Source: UBA6398 sp963644855
Lineage (GTDB): Bacteria > Bacteroidota > Bacteroidia > Bacteroidales > Bacteroidaceae
Assembly: GCA_963644855.1 (NCBI GenBank)
Contig: CAVIQL010000011.1
Coordinates: 1-64,000 of the forward strand
Direction of reading: 5' to 3'
Length of the DNA stretch: 64,000 nucleotides
Below are positions 41,998 to 50,092 of the stretch, piece by piece (the stretch's first letter is position 1; the number at the start of each line of letters is the position of its first letter). A program made the position numbers and the translations under genes. The notes beneath the pieces were generated by a model. That model saw nothing but the letters and a program-made list of their open reading frames with translations, had not been told where the DNA came from and made no database searches.

Positions 41998-43200
41998 TTA
42001 TTTTTCCGAAGCCGTTGTCTTTGATTTACGTTTGAGCCAATTTTCCGTAAGCCATTTACGCACGGGAATATCATAGATTTTGAGACTTGCATATGCCACA
42101 AACAAACTGAGCATAAAGCACATTACGTTGATTATAATTGTTTGGTCGAGCGTGGCATTGGGGTTTGCTGTCTTCCAACCGCCCAACAATGTGTATACTA
42201 TCGGGTATTGCACGATGTACAACGGGTATGAAATTTCGCCGAGGAATTTACAAATGCGCGTTGATGCTTTTCCGCCCAAAGTCTCGGGTTCCACAGCCGT
42301 TGTTCCCGCTCCCATCATTACTATAATTGGGAAAACCAAGAGAATACATACGGCTTCGTAAATACCATTCCATAAAGGGTGGGCAGCTCCTCCCACACGA
42401 GGCATAATAAGTGTGGCTGCAAGTAGAATACTACACCATAGAAATCCGCCTTTGCCAATCTTTATCTTCCAGTTAAGGCGCGAAATGAGCAATCCGGCAA
42501 AGAATGGAAAAAGCAAACGCGTGAAGCCTATCGTCATTTGCTCCGCGTTCAATGTCCAACCGCCAATCATTGTGTAGGCTGCTGCCGTGCGTTCTGTGAA
42601 AACGCCGAAGATATCAATGTTGAGGGCAAGGTTTAGAGTGAGAAGCGCCGTAAGTGCCACAAAAACAGCAAGCACTTTTTTTGAAAAACGGCGTATCACG
42701 AGTGCGTACAGTATGTTTGCAAAATATTCGAAATATAGTGTCCACGCATTGCCGTTTATTGCGTTTATTTCGCTCCACCCGCGAATATCCATCGATACAG
42801 GAGCGGGAATCATAAGCACGGAAAACAAAGCACAAAGCATGAGCATTCCCGCATGTGTCTTGGAAATCAACGGAAACATGTCGCCGCTGCCGAAATAAAA
42901 GAATGTTATTCCCACGATGGTCGAGAATATAATCATGGGGTGGAGCCTTACGAGCCTCCGCTTAAAGAAGTTTTTTAACGTCATGCGTTCCCATCTGTCG
43001 TCATAGGCGTAGCCGATAACGAAGCCCGACAATATAAAAAAGAAATCCACTGCAAGATAGCCGTGGTTTATATTTGCGTTTACTGGATTGCCGAGACCGT
43101 ATAAATCAAAATGGTGATAGAGTAAAACTATTACCGCAGCCACGCCACGCAGTCCGTCGAGAATTTCAAAACGGGGCTTGGTTGAAAGATATTGTTGCAT
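41998..43200 (-). CDS. Membrane acyltransferase 3 (OafA/YrhL family)
   Basis: Inner-membrane enzyme of the family that O-acetylates surface sugars such as LPS or capsule glycans. The 400 residues have the opening block RFEILDGLRGVAAVIVLLYHHFDLYG, with the conserved RG and His, then VDFFFILSGFVIGYAYDDRWERM and FFKRRLVRLHPMIIFS, and about ten hydrophobic spans. A basic tail (RKWLTENWLKRKSKTT) ends the protein. No extra SGNH domain is attached. No glycan cluster is near, so the substrate is unknown. The DUF4738 lipoprotein gene lies 81 bp upstream on the same strand. Confidence 0.88.
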   Translation of the reverse strand: MQQYLSTKPRFEILDGLRGVAAVIVLLYHHFDLYGLGNPVNANINHGYLAVDFFFILSGFVIGYAYDDRWERMTLKNFFKRRLVRLHPMIIFSTIVGITFFYFGSGDMFPLISKTHAGMLMLCALFSVLMIPAPVSMDIRGWSEINAINGNAWTLYFEYFANILYALVIRRFSKKVLAVFVALTALLTLNLALNIDIFGVFTERTAAAYTMIGGWTLNAEQMTIGFTRLLFPFFAGLLISRLNWKIKIGKGGFLWCSILLAATLIMPRVGGAAHPLWNGIYEAVCILLVFPIIVMMGAGTTAVEPETLGGKASTRICKFLGEISYPLYIVQYPIVYTLLGGWKTANPNATLDQTIIINVMCFMLSLFVAYASLKIYDIPVRKWLTENWLKRKSKTTASEK

Positions 43201-43281
43201 GGTGTTGTTTTATTGCAGCGAGGTGTTATTACTATATTTCACTTCGCAGTTTTGTTCGCGCCTTTTGTTTTTAGCAGTTGC

Positions 43282-43842
43282 TCAATCGTCCAATTCGTCT
43301 TCGGAGTCGTCAGAATCCACTCCGTTGTCTTTTGCTATTGAAACGTTGCCGTTTGACGAAACTTCTATCTTGAACGGAACATATTCGTCTTCTTGCGTAG
43401 GATTAGCCACACTGGCGGCAAACACAAGCGTTCCTTTTACTACTTTGTCAAACACAAAACCTTCGAGAAGGTATTTGTTGTATACGTTTTCGTCTATGTA
43501 TCCGTGGAAATCCGATTTTGTGAATCTCTTGTCAACTATCGTGTTTCCGTTTTTTGATATTTGCAGCGTAACAAAGTTATTGCGGTATTCCACATTGCTT
43601 TCGTCTTTCACAGTTCCGCCTTCTGCATCGGGTTTGCGGTTTATCGTTATAATGGTTTTAGCTCCCTGCCAATCTATGGTGTCGATTATTTCGCGCGAGC
43701 GCTCTTCTACGATGCCTTGGGGCGTGGTCGATTCAATTGCTGTGTCGTTTGCGGGTGTTTGTATTGGGTTGTCTTTCTTTTCGCTGCATGAAGTTATCAG
43801 CAAGGCTGCAGCGAGAATAGAATATAACTTGTTTGTTCTCAT
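43282..43842 (-). CDS. DUF4738-type lipoprotein
   Basis: Start taken at 43842 (MRTNKLYSILAAALLITSCSEKK) because it gives a proper SPII signal with Cys ~19; the frame extends 14 codons further but these would disrupt the signal. The 186-residue product fits the Bacteroidales DUF4738 pattern: IDTIDWQGAKTIITINRKPD, YRNNFVTLQISKNGNTIVDKRFTKSDFHGYI, LLEGFVFDK, GTLVFAASVANPTQEDEYVPFKIEVSSNG. The tail is very acidic (DSDDSEDELDD). Function unknown, location periplasmic or outer membrane. Confidence 0.8.
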   Translation of the reverse strand: MRTNKLYSILAAALLITSCSEKKDNPIQTPANDTAIESTTPQGIVEERSREIIDTIDWQGAKTIITINRKPDAEGGTVKDESNVEYRNNFVTLQISKNGNTIVDKRFTKSDFHGYIDENVYNKYLLEGFVFDKVVKGTLVFAASVANPTQEDEYVPFKIEVSSNGNVSIAKDNGVDSDDSEDELDD

Positions 43843-43942
43843 AAATTCATGATTTGTTTGCGAAGTTACGAAAATACGAATCAAAAATGTTGATTTTCGC
43901 GGGGAAACTTGCTAATGTGGGCGTGAATAGTATTGTTTTTAA

Positions 43943-43950
43943 TATTTTTG
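43943..43950 (+). promoter_or_regulatory. -7 box of the ABC ATPase gene
   Basis: TATTTTTG fits TAnnTTTG, 20 bases before the ATG at 43971. This supports 43971 rather than 43854 as the start. Confidence 0.65.
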
Positions 43951-43970
43951 TATCCGATACATTTTTGCTT

Positions 43971-44879
43971 ATGAACAACATTTTGGAAATAGAAAACGTG
44001 GTAAAATGTTTTGCAACCCATAAAGCTCTTGCAAACGTTAGTCTCAGTGTGCCGCAAGGTGCTATTTTCGGGCTAATAGGGCAAAACGGTGCAGGCAAGA
44101 CCACTCTTATAAGAATAATAAACCGCATTACAATCCCTGATAGTGGGCGCATTTTGTTTGAAGACCACGAAATGGTTGCCGAAGATGTGGTTAAAATTGG
44201 ATATCTACCAGAAGAACGCGGACTTTATCGCAAAATGAAAGTGGGTGATCAGGCTATGTATTTGGCTATGCTCAAAGGATTGTCGCGCCACGAGGCAGAA
44301 AAGAAACTTAAGACGTGGTTTGAGAAACTTGGTATAGAGAGTTGGTGGAATCGTAAGCTCGAAGAACTTTCCAAAGGTATGCAACAAAAAGTTCAGTTCA
44401 TTATTACGGTGGTTCACGAACCGCCTTTGTTGATTTTTGACGAGCCTTTCAGCGGTTTCGACCCATTGAACGCCGAAACATTAAAGCGAGAAATGCTTGA
44501 ATTGCGGGAAAAGGGACACACCATAATATATTCCACACACAACATGGAGTCTGTAGAAGAATTGTGCGACCATTTCGCGTTGATAAACCAGGGAAACGTT
44601 GTGTTGTCGGGGCGTGTTGACGAGGTGAGGCGCAAATTTCGCGAGGGAATATACCATGTGGTTTTTGATGGGAACGTTAGTGTGCAATCGAGAGCGGATT
44701 TCTCGGTGATTTCTTCTGAAAGCGATGTGAACGAGACCCGTGTGGTGCTGAAAAAAACTGATGGCGTGGAAAACTCAGCCCTTATCGCAGAACTTGCAAG
44801 GCTTGGCGAAATTATGAGCTTTGCAGAAAAACTCCCGTCAATGAATGATATTTTTATCAGAATGGTGAAAGGAGAGTGA
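43971..44879 (+). CDS. ABC transporter ATP-binding protein, DrrA/NatA type
   Basis: Starting at 43971 gives 302 residues in the usual frame of the family: NILEIENVVKCFATHKALANVSL, Walker A GLIGQNGAGKTT, Q-loop region YLPEERGLY, signature LSKGMQQKVQF, Walker B LLIFDEPFSGFDP and the switch His in YSTHNMESV. The C-terminal ~85 residues are the DUF4162-like extension found in exporters of the NatA/DrrA class. Relatives are normally followed by a NatB-type permease; here a repeat element and an unrelated MATE gene follow, so the ATPase is an orphan or uses a distant permease. Confidence 0.92.
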   Translation: MNNILEIENVVKCFATHKALANVSLSVPQGAIFGLIGQNGAGKTTLIRIINRITIPDSGRILFEDHEMVAEDVVKIGYLPEERGLYRKMKVGDQAMYLAMLKGLSRHEAEKKLKTWFEKLGIESWWNRKLEELSKGMQQKVQFIITVVHEPPLLIFDEPFSGFDPLNAETLKREMLELREKGHTIIYSTHNMESVEELCDHFALINQGNVVLSGRVDEVRRKFREGIYHVVFDGNVSVQSRADFSVISSESDVNETRVVLKKTDGVENSALIAELARLGEIMSFAEKLPSMNDIFIRMVKGE

Positions 44880-44944
44880 AAAGCCTTGCCGTTTCGGGTG
44901 AAATACCATGCGGAAAAACTTATATTAGATATGGCAAAAACTAT

Positions 44945-45030
44945 GTCGTATCTCGTGAAAACGAGGTTCTACCTAATTTAAATTCCAAGCCTTGGAATTT
45001 AAATTAGATGCCTTGGAAATTTTTCGGTAA
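44945..45030. repeat. GCCTTGGAA repeat family, second copy with perfect palindrome
   Basis: Bases 44973-45007 are a palindrome with 17-bp arms around one base. It contains 21-nt units ACCTAATTTA..., TTGGAATTTA... and TTGGAAATTT..., and a CTCGTGAAAACGAG hairpin on its left. Core shared with 37224-37316. The rest of the 44880-45154 gap holds another GGATTT...AAATCC hairpin (about 45041-45091) and no gene. Confidence 0.75.
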
Positions 45031-45154
45031 AAACAGTGTGGATTTTATATCCCATTATACTTTGAAAATTAGGGTATAAAGTGTGAAATCCAAGGCTTGT
45101 TTGGTAAAATCCATGGTAAATCCTTTTTGTTTTTGCGTGTTAGTGAAAAATTAC

Positions 45155-45162
45155 TACCTTTG
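45155..45162 (+). promoter_or_regulatory. Promoter of the MATE-thiN operon
   Basis: TTTG at 45132-45135, 19-nt spacer, TACCTTTG at 45155-45162; leader of about 80 nt. Confidence 0.7.
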
Positions 45163-45204
45163 CCCCCGCTTGAAAGGGGTGGCAAAACCACGCTATGCCC
45201 CAAT
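45163..45204 (+). promoter_or_regulatory. Possible switching leader of the MATE-thiN operon
   Basis: Three complementary blocks C5 (45163-45167), G4 (45176-45179) and C4 (45198-45201) allow two exclusive hairpins; a GTGGCAAAACCAC stem reinforces the second. No known riboswitch class is recognised. Confidence 0.3.
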
Positions 45205-45250
45205 AAAAATAAAGGATTGATATTCGGATAAAACATTAAAGTAAAAGAAT

Positions 45251-46618
45251 ATGGCAAAGAGTAACAGAGATAGTCTTGATTTCGGCAAGATGAACATTCC
45301 ACGGTTGTTCGTGAAATTATTCTTCCCCACACTTATGGGACTTGTGTTCTTGGCGCTTCTAAATGTAGCCGACGGAATTATCGTAGGGCATGGAGTGGGG
45401 AGCAATGCCCTTGCTGCGGTTAATATTGCCGCTCCAATTTTTTTGCTCTCCTCATCGGTTTCGCTTATGTTTGCGGCAGGCGTGTCGATAGTGGCTTCTG
45501 TTCATCTTTCACACGGCAATGTCAAGGCGGCAAACATCAACATCACCCAGGCACTCACTGTTCCAATGATTCCATTGGTAATGCTGTCGGCGGCGATGCT
45601 TTTGTGGGCAGACAAATTGTGCTATCTTTTTGGCGGTTCCGATTTACTTTATCCCTATGTGGCCGACTATTTACATTGGTTACCGCTTTACCCTATTTTT
45701 CAATTGGTAATGGTTACCGGTTCGTTTGTTATGCGTCTCGACGGATCGCCCAAGTTTGCAATGTTTGTAAATGTTGTGCCCTCGTTGCTCAATATATTTC
45801 TCGATTTGCTGTTTGTATTCCCGTTCAAATGGGGTATCATGGGCGCAGCGTTTGCCACAAGCATTTCGGTAGGCGTTGGTGCGGCAATGGTATTGGCTTA
45901 TATGCTTTTCTTCTCAAACAAAATCCGCCTGTATCGCCCCAAGTTTTCACGCACAAGCCTGTATCTTACTGCAAGAAACATTGGATATATGGCAAAGCTC
46001 GGTTTCCCTACTTTCATAGGCGAGGGTGCGATAACTTGTATGATGATTGCGGGAAATTATATGTTCATGCGCATGCTGAAAGAGGACGGTGTGGCGGCGT
46101 TTAGCGTTTGCTGCTATTTGTTTCCCCTTGTGTTTATGTTTGCAAATGCTATTGCGCAGAGCCAATTGCCTATCGTTAGCTACAACTTTGGCTTGAAAGA
46201 TACGGAGCGCATCAAGAGTGCGTTTACATTCTCTATTCTTTTAACGGTATGCTGTGGTGTGGCAATGACACTCTTTGGCGTTTTTTGCAGCAGCCCTTTG
46301 ATTTCGTTGTTTCTCAATCCTGGTACTAATGCGTTTGACATTGCGTCTCAAGGGTTCCCTCTTTTTGCAATCAGTTTCGTGCTTTTTTCGCTCAACATTG
46401 TTATCATTGGATTTTGGCAGAGTCTTGAGCACGCCAAGGCCGCAATTCTTTTTATGCTTTTGCGCGGATTGATATTCCTTGTCCCAATATTTGTGGTTTT
46501 ACCCGGGATATTGGGTGTTCCGGGCTTGTGGCTTGCCGTTCCGTTGTCAGAATTTCTTACGTTTATAGTCATTGCTGTTGCCGTGATAAGGAAAAGGCGC
46601 GAAATATGTTTGGGCTGA
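45251..46618 (+). CDS. MATE-family multidrug/metabolite exporter
   Basis: Cation-coupled inner-membrane exporter. The 455 residues form twelve hydrophobic spans. Family marks: IPRLFVKLFFPTLMGLVFLALLNVADGIIVGHGVGSNALAAVNIAAPIF in the first repeat, MRLDGSPKFAM and the second-half entry YMAKLGFPTFIGEGAITCMMI. This resembles the MepA-like branch of MATE. The substrate is unknown. The thiamine pyrophosphokinase gene starts 15 bp later and shares the transcript, which could hint at export or import of a thiamine-related compound; that link is inference only. Confidence 0.9.
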   Translation: MAKSNRDSLDFGKMNIPRLFVKLFFPTLMGLVFLALLNVADGIIVGHGVGSNALAAVNIAAPIFLLSSSVSLMFAAGVSIVASVHLSHGNVKAANINITQALTVPMIPLVMLSAAMLLWADKLCYLFGGSDLLYPYVADYLHWLPLYPIFQLVMVTGSFVMRLDGSPKFAMFVNVVPSLLNIFLDLLFVFPFKWGIMGAAFATSISVGVGAAMVLAYMLFFSNKIRLYRPKFSRTSLYLTARNIGYMAKLGFPTFIGEGAITCMMIAGNYMFMRMLKEDGVAAFSVCCYLFPLVFMFANAIAQSQLPIVSYNFGLKDTERIKSAFTFSILLTVCCGVAMTLFGVFCSSPLISLFLNPGTNAFDIASQGFPLFAISFVLFSLNIVIIGFWQSLEHAKAAILFMLLRGLIFLVPIFVVLPGILGVPGLWLAVPLSEFLTFIVIAVAVIRKRREICLG

Positions 46619-46633
46619 TTTGAAATTATATGG

Positions 46634-47284
46634 TTGGGTAATATGAAAGAACCGGTGTTTTCTGTATCAAACTACTTGCCGCAGGCTGCAGTGCTGGGAA
46701 ACGGCGAGTTTCTCCCCATGGAAATAATGGATAAATGGCTTGCGCGTGTGTCATATGTGGTATGTTGCGACGGAGCTACGGCGCAAGCCGATATTCATGG
46801 CATTGTGCCCGATGCTATTGTGGGTGATGGCGATTCGATATCCGAAGCCATGAGAACGAAGTATACAAATATTCTGCATCTTGAGAGCGAACAGGAATTC
46901 AACGACCAAACAAAGGCAGTGAGGTTCCTGGCAAAAAAGGGGATAAACCGCATTGTAATTCTCTGTTCTGCGGGCAAGCGCGAAGACCATGCTTTGGGAA
47001 ACATCAGCCTTCTGACGTATTATTTGCAGCATGGCATAATGGCTGTTATGCCTACGCCTTATGGTGTTTTTGTTCCGTGTAAGGATTGTGTGAACCTTGA
47101 AACCGAGGTAGGACAACAGGTTTCGGTTTTCAACGTTAACGCTACGGGCATAAAATCGCAGAACTTGAAATATAATTGCTACGATTTCACCATGCTTTGG
47201 CAGGGAACACTAAACGAGGCAACCGATAATGTGGTGCGCATTTCGGCTAACGGATACTACCTTGTTTTTCTTGCGAATGTTTAG
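46634..47284 (+). CDS. Thiamine pyrophosphokinase
   Basis: Enzyme that converts imported thiamine to thiamine diphosphate with ATP. The 216 residues show the family's N-terminal Rossmann-like domain with VVCCDGATAQADIHGIVPDAIVGDGDSIS (catalytic Asp residues), then EQEFNDQTKAVRFLAKKG and ILCSAGKREDHALGNISLL, followed by a beta-domain ending in VRISANGYYLVFL. The start may be the ATG at 46634 or 46643. In many Bacteroidales this gene sits with the thiamine receptor and pnuT; here it is 13 kb away, downstream of a MATE gene and without a visible TPP riboswitch. Confidence 0.9.
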   Translation: MGNMKEPVFSVSNYLPQAAVLGNGEFLPMEIMDKWLARVSYVVCCDGATAQADIHGIVPDAIVGDGDSISEAMRTKYTNILHLESEQEFNDQTKAVRFLAKKGINRIVILCSAGKREDHALGNISLLTYYLQHGIMAVMPTPYGVFVPCKDCVNLETEVGQQVSVFNVNATGIKSQNLKYNCYDFTMLWQGTLNEATDNVVRISANGYYLVFLANV

Positions 47285-47287
47285 ACG

Positions 47288-47382
47288 TATATCGTAAAAA
47301 CAATGTCAGACCTTTTTTAAATAATGTCAGACCTTTTTTAAATAATATCCGATATTATTTTTGCAATGTCCTATATCAATAA
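47288..47382. repeat. 21-nt-period intergenic array, locus F
   Basis: Clean example: two identical 21-nt units starting AATGTCAGACCTTTTTTAAA at 47302 and 47323, then AATATCCGAT and AATGTCCTAT units. Convergent gap between the thiamine kinase and tadA. Confidence 0.9.
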
Positions 47383-47424
47383 AATGAAGTCTGCTTTGTG
47401 TTTTGCAAAAAGCATGTAAGTTGC

Positions 47425-47868
47425 TCATTTCCTCTTTTTTGCAAAAAAGTTTTTCATTATTTCGGCACACTCTTTGGCAAGAATTCCGCTGCAAACTTGT
47501 GTCTTGGGGTGAAGAGGCGATGGAGAGAGTAGGGAATACCCGCGTTTTTCGTCGGACGCCCCATATACTATGCGCGAAATTTGAGACCAACCTAATGCTC
47601 CCGCACACATAAAACACGGTTCTACGGTTACGTAGAGCGTACAATCGTTCAGATATTTTCCGCCAAGGTAGTTGGCCGCTGCTGTAATAGCTTGCATTTC
47701 GGCATGAGCCGTTACATCGTTGAGCGTTTCGGTTAAATTGTGTCCGCGACCTATAATCCTGCCTTTGCATACAATTATTGCACCAACAGGAACCTCATCT
47801 TCTTTGGCGGCTTTGCGCGCTTCGTCGATTGCAAGGCGCATGAATTTTTCGTCATCGTTGTTTATCAT
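47425..47868 (-). CDS. tadA: tRNA adenosine(34) deaminase
   Basis: Zinc enzyme that converts A34 to inosine in tRNA-Arg. The 147 residues show FMRLAIDEARKAAKEDEVPVGAIIV, the catalytic TAHAEMQAI (HAE motif) and the zinc cysteines TVEPCFMCAGAL (PCxxC), followed by RIVYGASDEKRGYSLL. The length is slightly under E. coli TadA. The TAACTTTG box at 47874-47881 ends 6 bases before the ATG at 47868, so the mRNA may be leaderless or the start may be the Met at 47841. The gene is divergent from the second MATE gene. Confidence 0.95.
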   Translation of the reverse strand: MINNDDEKFMRLAIDEARKAAKEDEVPVGAIIVCKGRIIGRGHNLTETLNDVTAHAEMQAITAAANYLGGKYLNDCTLYVTVEPCFMCAGALGWSQISRIVYGASDEKRGYSLLSPSPLHPKTQVCSGILAKECAEIMKNFFAKKRK

Positions 47869-47873
47869 GCAGG

Positions 47874-47881
47874 CAAAGTTA
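47874..47881 (-). promoter_or_regulatory. -7 box of tadA, adjacent to the start codon
   Basis: Minus-strand TAACTTTG, exact to consensus, only 5 bases from the start codon. Confidence 0.6.
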
Positions 47882-47914
47882 GTGATTTGCGCCGTATAGC
47901 CTGCAAAAAACGGC

Positions 47915-47922
47915 TAACTTTG
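47915..47922 (+). promoter_or_regulatory. -7 box of the second MATE gene
   Basis: TAACTTTG, 17 bases before the ATG at 47940. Its upstream region overlaps that of the tadA promoter. Confidence 0.65.
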
Positions 47923-47939
47923 CATGTTGAAATAAAAGT

Positions 47940-49283
47940 ATGTGCTTAATGAAAAGCCAAACGGTAGATGTACGCCACACTTTGCGCGAAATTATGCGCA
48001 TAGCCGCGCCTGCGGTGGTTTCCAATATTTCCGTGCCGCTTCTTTCGCTTGTTGATACAGCCGTAACGGGACATCTCGGCTCGCAACTCTATCTTGGAGC
48101 AATTGCTGTGGGAGGTATGATTTTTAATGTGCTGTATTGGGTGATGGGTTTCCTTAGAATGGGAACAAGTGGTTTGACTGCGCAAGCTTTCGGACGCAAA
48201 GACGCAAACGATATCTCGTTGCAACTTGCCCGCGCTCTGTTTCTCGCGCTCGGCATAGGCATGGTGTTTGTGTTATTAAGCCCCTTGATAAGCCGCGTAG
48301 CTTTTATGATTGTAAGTTGTCCCGATGGCGTGGAAATTCCGGCGCAAACATATTTTCGCATTTGCATTCTTGGTGCGCCTGCGGTGCTCGGCATTTACGC
48401 ATTCTCGGGTTGGTTTCTCGGAATGCAAAACTCAGTGTGGCCCATGACGGTAGCTGTGGTGCAAAATGTGGCGAATATTGTGGCCAGTATGCTGCTTGTG
48501 TTTGTTTTTAATTTGAAAATCGAAGGCGTTGCTGCGGGAACAGTGATAGGAGAATACGTAGGGTTTGCGCTATGCTGCGTAGTGTGGACGCGGAAATATG
48601 CCAAAAAACTTCCTCGACCAAACAAAAGCGAAATACTTAATCGTTACGAATTGGCGAGGTTCTTTAATGTAAACCGCGATATCTTTCTCCGCACGCTGAT
48701 GCATGTTGCCGTAATGTCTTACTTCACTATTGCCGGTGCAAGAATGAATGCCACTGTTCTTGCAGCCAATGCTTTGCTCATGCAGTTGTTTGTGATTTTC
48801 TCGTATATAAGTGATGGCTTTGCTTTCTCGGCCGAAGCACTTGCAGGAAAGTATATTGGAGCGCGAGACCGCATTTCGTTTGGCAAAACAATACGCGTGC
48901 TTGGCGTGGTGTGCGGTGGGGTGGCGATAATATTCAGCGCAGCATATTTTATGGGCGGACATATATTTCTTACAATGCTTACCGATGTGGCAGAAACAGT
49001 AAACGCCGCCAATATTTACCTGCCTTTCGCGGCACTAATCCCTCTCGTTTCGTTCACAGCCTTTTTGATGGACGGAATATTTGTCGGCGCTACAGCTTCG
49101 CGGCTTATGCTCGTCTCGGCAATTATAAGCGCTGGAATATTCTTCATAGTATTTTTCACACTTCGCGATACCCTGGGAAATACTGCCCTTTGGATAGCTT
49201 TTCTCGCCTTTTTGCTTTCTCGCTCATCGGTTATGGCATCACTTTTTCCCCGTATGAGACGTAGGGCATTTGATAACGCGTGA
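47940..49283 (+). CDS. MATE-family exporter, DinF-like
   Basis: Second inner-membrane MATE protein of the window, 447 residues with about twelve spans. The first repeat reads IMRIAAPAVVSNISVPLLSLVDTAVTGHLGSQLYLGAIAVG, the motif VDTAVTGHLG being characteristic of the DinF branch. FSGWFLGMQNSVWPM and ISDGFAFSAEALAGKYIGARD follow. It differs clearly from the MepA-like protein 1.3 kb upstream, so this is not a recent tandem copy. Translation starts at 47940 or at the Met at 47949. The substrate is unknown. pyrH follows after 69 bp with its own promoter. Confidence 0.9.
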   Translation: MCLMKSQTVDVRHTLREIMRIAAPAVVSNISVPLLSLVDTAVTGHLGSQLYLGAIAVGGMIFNVLYWVMGFLRMGTSGLTAQAFGRKDANDISLQLARALFLALGIGMVFVLLSPLISRVAFMIVSCPDGVEIPAQTYFRICILGAPAVLGIYAFSGWFLGMQNSVWPMTVAVVQNVANIVASMLLVFVFNLKIEGVAAGTVIGEYVGFALCCVVWTRKYAKKLPRPNKSEILNRYELARFFNVNRDIFLRTLMHVAVMSYFTIAGARMNATVLAANALLMQLFVIFSYISDGFAFSAEALAGKYIGARDRISFGKTIRVLGVVCGGVAIIFSAAYFMGGHIFLTMLTDVAETVNAANIYLPFAALIPLVSFTAFLMDGIFVGATASRLMLVSAIISAGIFFIVFFTLRDTLGNTALWIAFLAFLLSRSSVMASLFPRMRRRAFDNA

Positions 49284-49337
49284 AATATATGGCGTAAATG
49301 GGCGGCAATAAAGATTTTTGTGTAATTTAGCAACTGA

Positions 49338-49345
49338 TATATTTG
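49338..49345 (+). promoter_or_regulatory. -7 box of pyrH, adjacent to the start codon
   Basis: TATATTTG, 7 bases before the pyrH ATG; this implies a very short or absent leader if used. Confidence 0.5.
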
Positions 49346-49352
49346 AAAAATC

Positions 49353-50063
49353 ATGGCAAAATTCAAGAGAATACTTCTTAAACTTAGCGGCGAAAGCCTT
49401 ATGGGCGCGCAACGTTATGGAATTGACACAAACCGTCTCAATGAATACGCGCAGCAAATCAAGTCTGCGCTTGAAAGTGGCGTGGAAATAGGTATCGTTA
49501 TAGGTGGCGGAAATATATTTCGCGGGCTTAGCGGGGCAGGAAAAGGCTTCGACCGCGTAAAAGGAGACCAAATGGGAATGTGCGCAACGGTTATTAATTC
49601 GCTTGCGTTGAGCAGTGCGCTCGGAGCAATAGGCGTTGATGCCCGTGTGCTTACTGCCATAAGAATGGAACCTATAGGCGAATTCTACAACAAGTGGAAG
49701 GCAATAGAATATATGCGTCAAGGAAAAGTTGTAGTAATGTCAGCGGGCACGGGAAACCCATATTTTACAACAGATACGGGCTCGGCTTTGCGCGGAATAG
49801 AAATTGAGGCAGACGTTATGCTCAAAGGTACTCGGGTTGACGGAGTTTATACAGCCGATCCCGAGAAAGACAAAACTGCCACCAAATTTGATGAAATCAC
49901 TTTCGACGAAGTTTACACACGAGGTCTGAAAATAATGGATCTTACAGCCACTGCGCTTTGCAAGGAAAACAACTTGCCCGTATATGTGTTTAATATGGAC
50001 GAAAACGGAAACCTTGCGCGTGTATTGAAAGGCGAACCAGTGGGTACGTTTGTGCACAATTGA
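49353..50063 (+). CDS. pyrH: UMP kinase
   Basis: Cytosolic amino-acid-kinase-fold enzyme that phosphorylates UMP to UDP. The 236 residues carry the bacterial signature: FKRILLKLSGESLMG at the start, VIGGGNIFRGLSGAGKGFDRVKGDQMGMCATVINSLAL, VVMSAGTGNPYFTTDTGSALRGIEIEADVMLKGTRVDGVYTADPEKD, and TALCKENNLPVYVFNMDENGNLARVLKGE at the end. Length is typical. The lactonase-fold gene follows at 29 bp and may share its transcript. Confidence 0.98.
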   Translation: MAKFKRILLKLSGESLMGAQRYGIDTNRLNEYAQQIKSALESGVEIGIVIGGGNIFRGLSGAGKGFDRVKGDQMGMCATVINSLALSSALGAIGVDARVLTAIRMEPIGEFYNKWKAIEYMRQGKVVVMSAGTGNPYFTTDTGSALRGIEIEADVMLKGTRVDGVYTADPEKDKTATKFDEITFDEVYTRGLKIMDLTATALCKENNLPVYVFNMDENGNLARVLKGEPVGTFVHN

Positions 50064-50092
50064 CAGAATATATTTCTTAAAAAGAAACCAAT

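Noticed and set aside
43178..43852. 224-codon plus-strand frame opposite the DUF4738 lipoprotein
   Set aside because: Antisense of a gene with a good lipoprotein signal; composition is that of a shadow.
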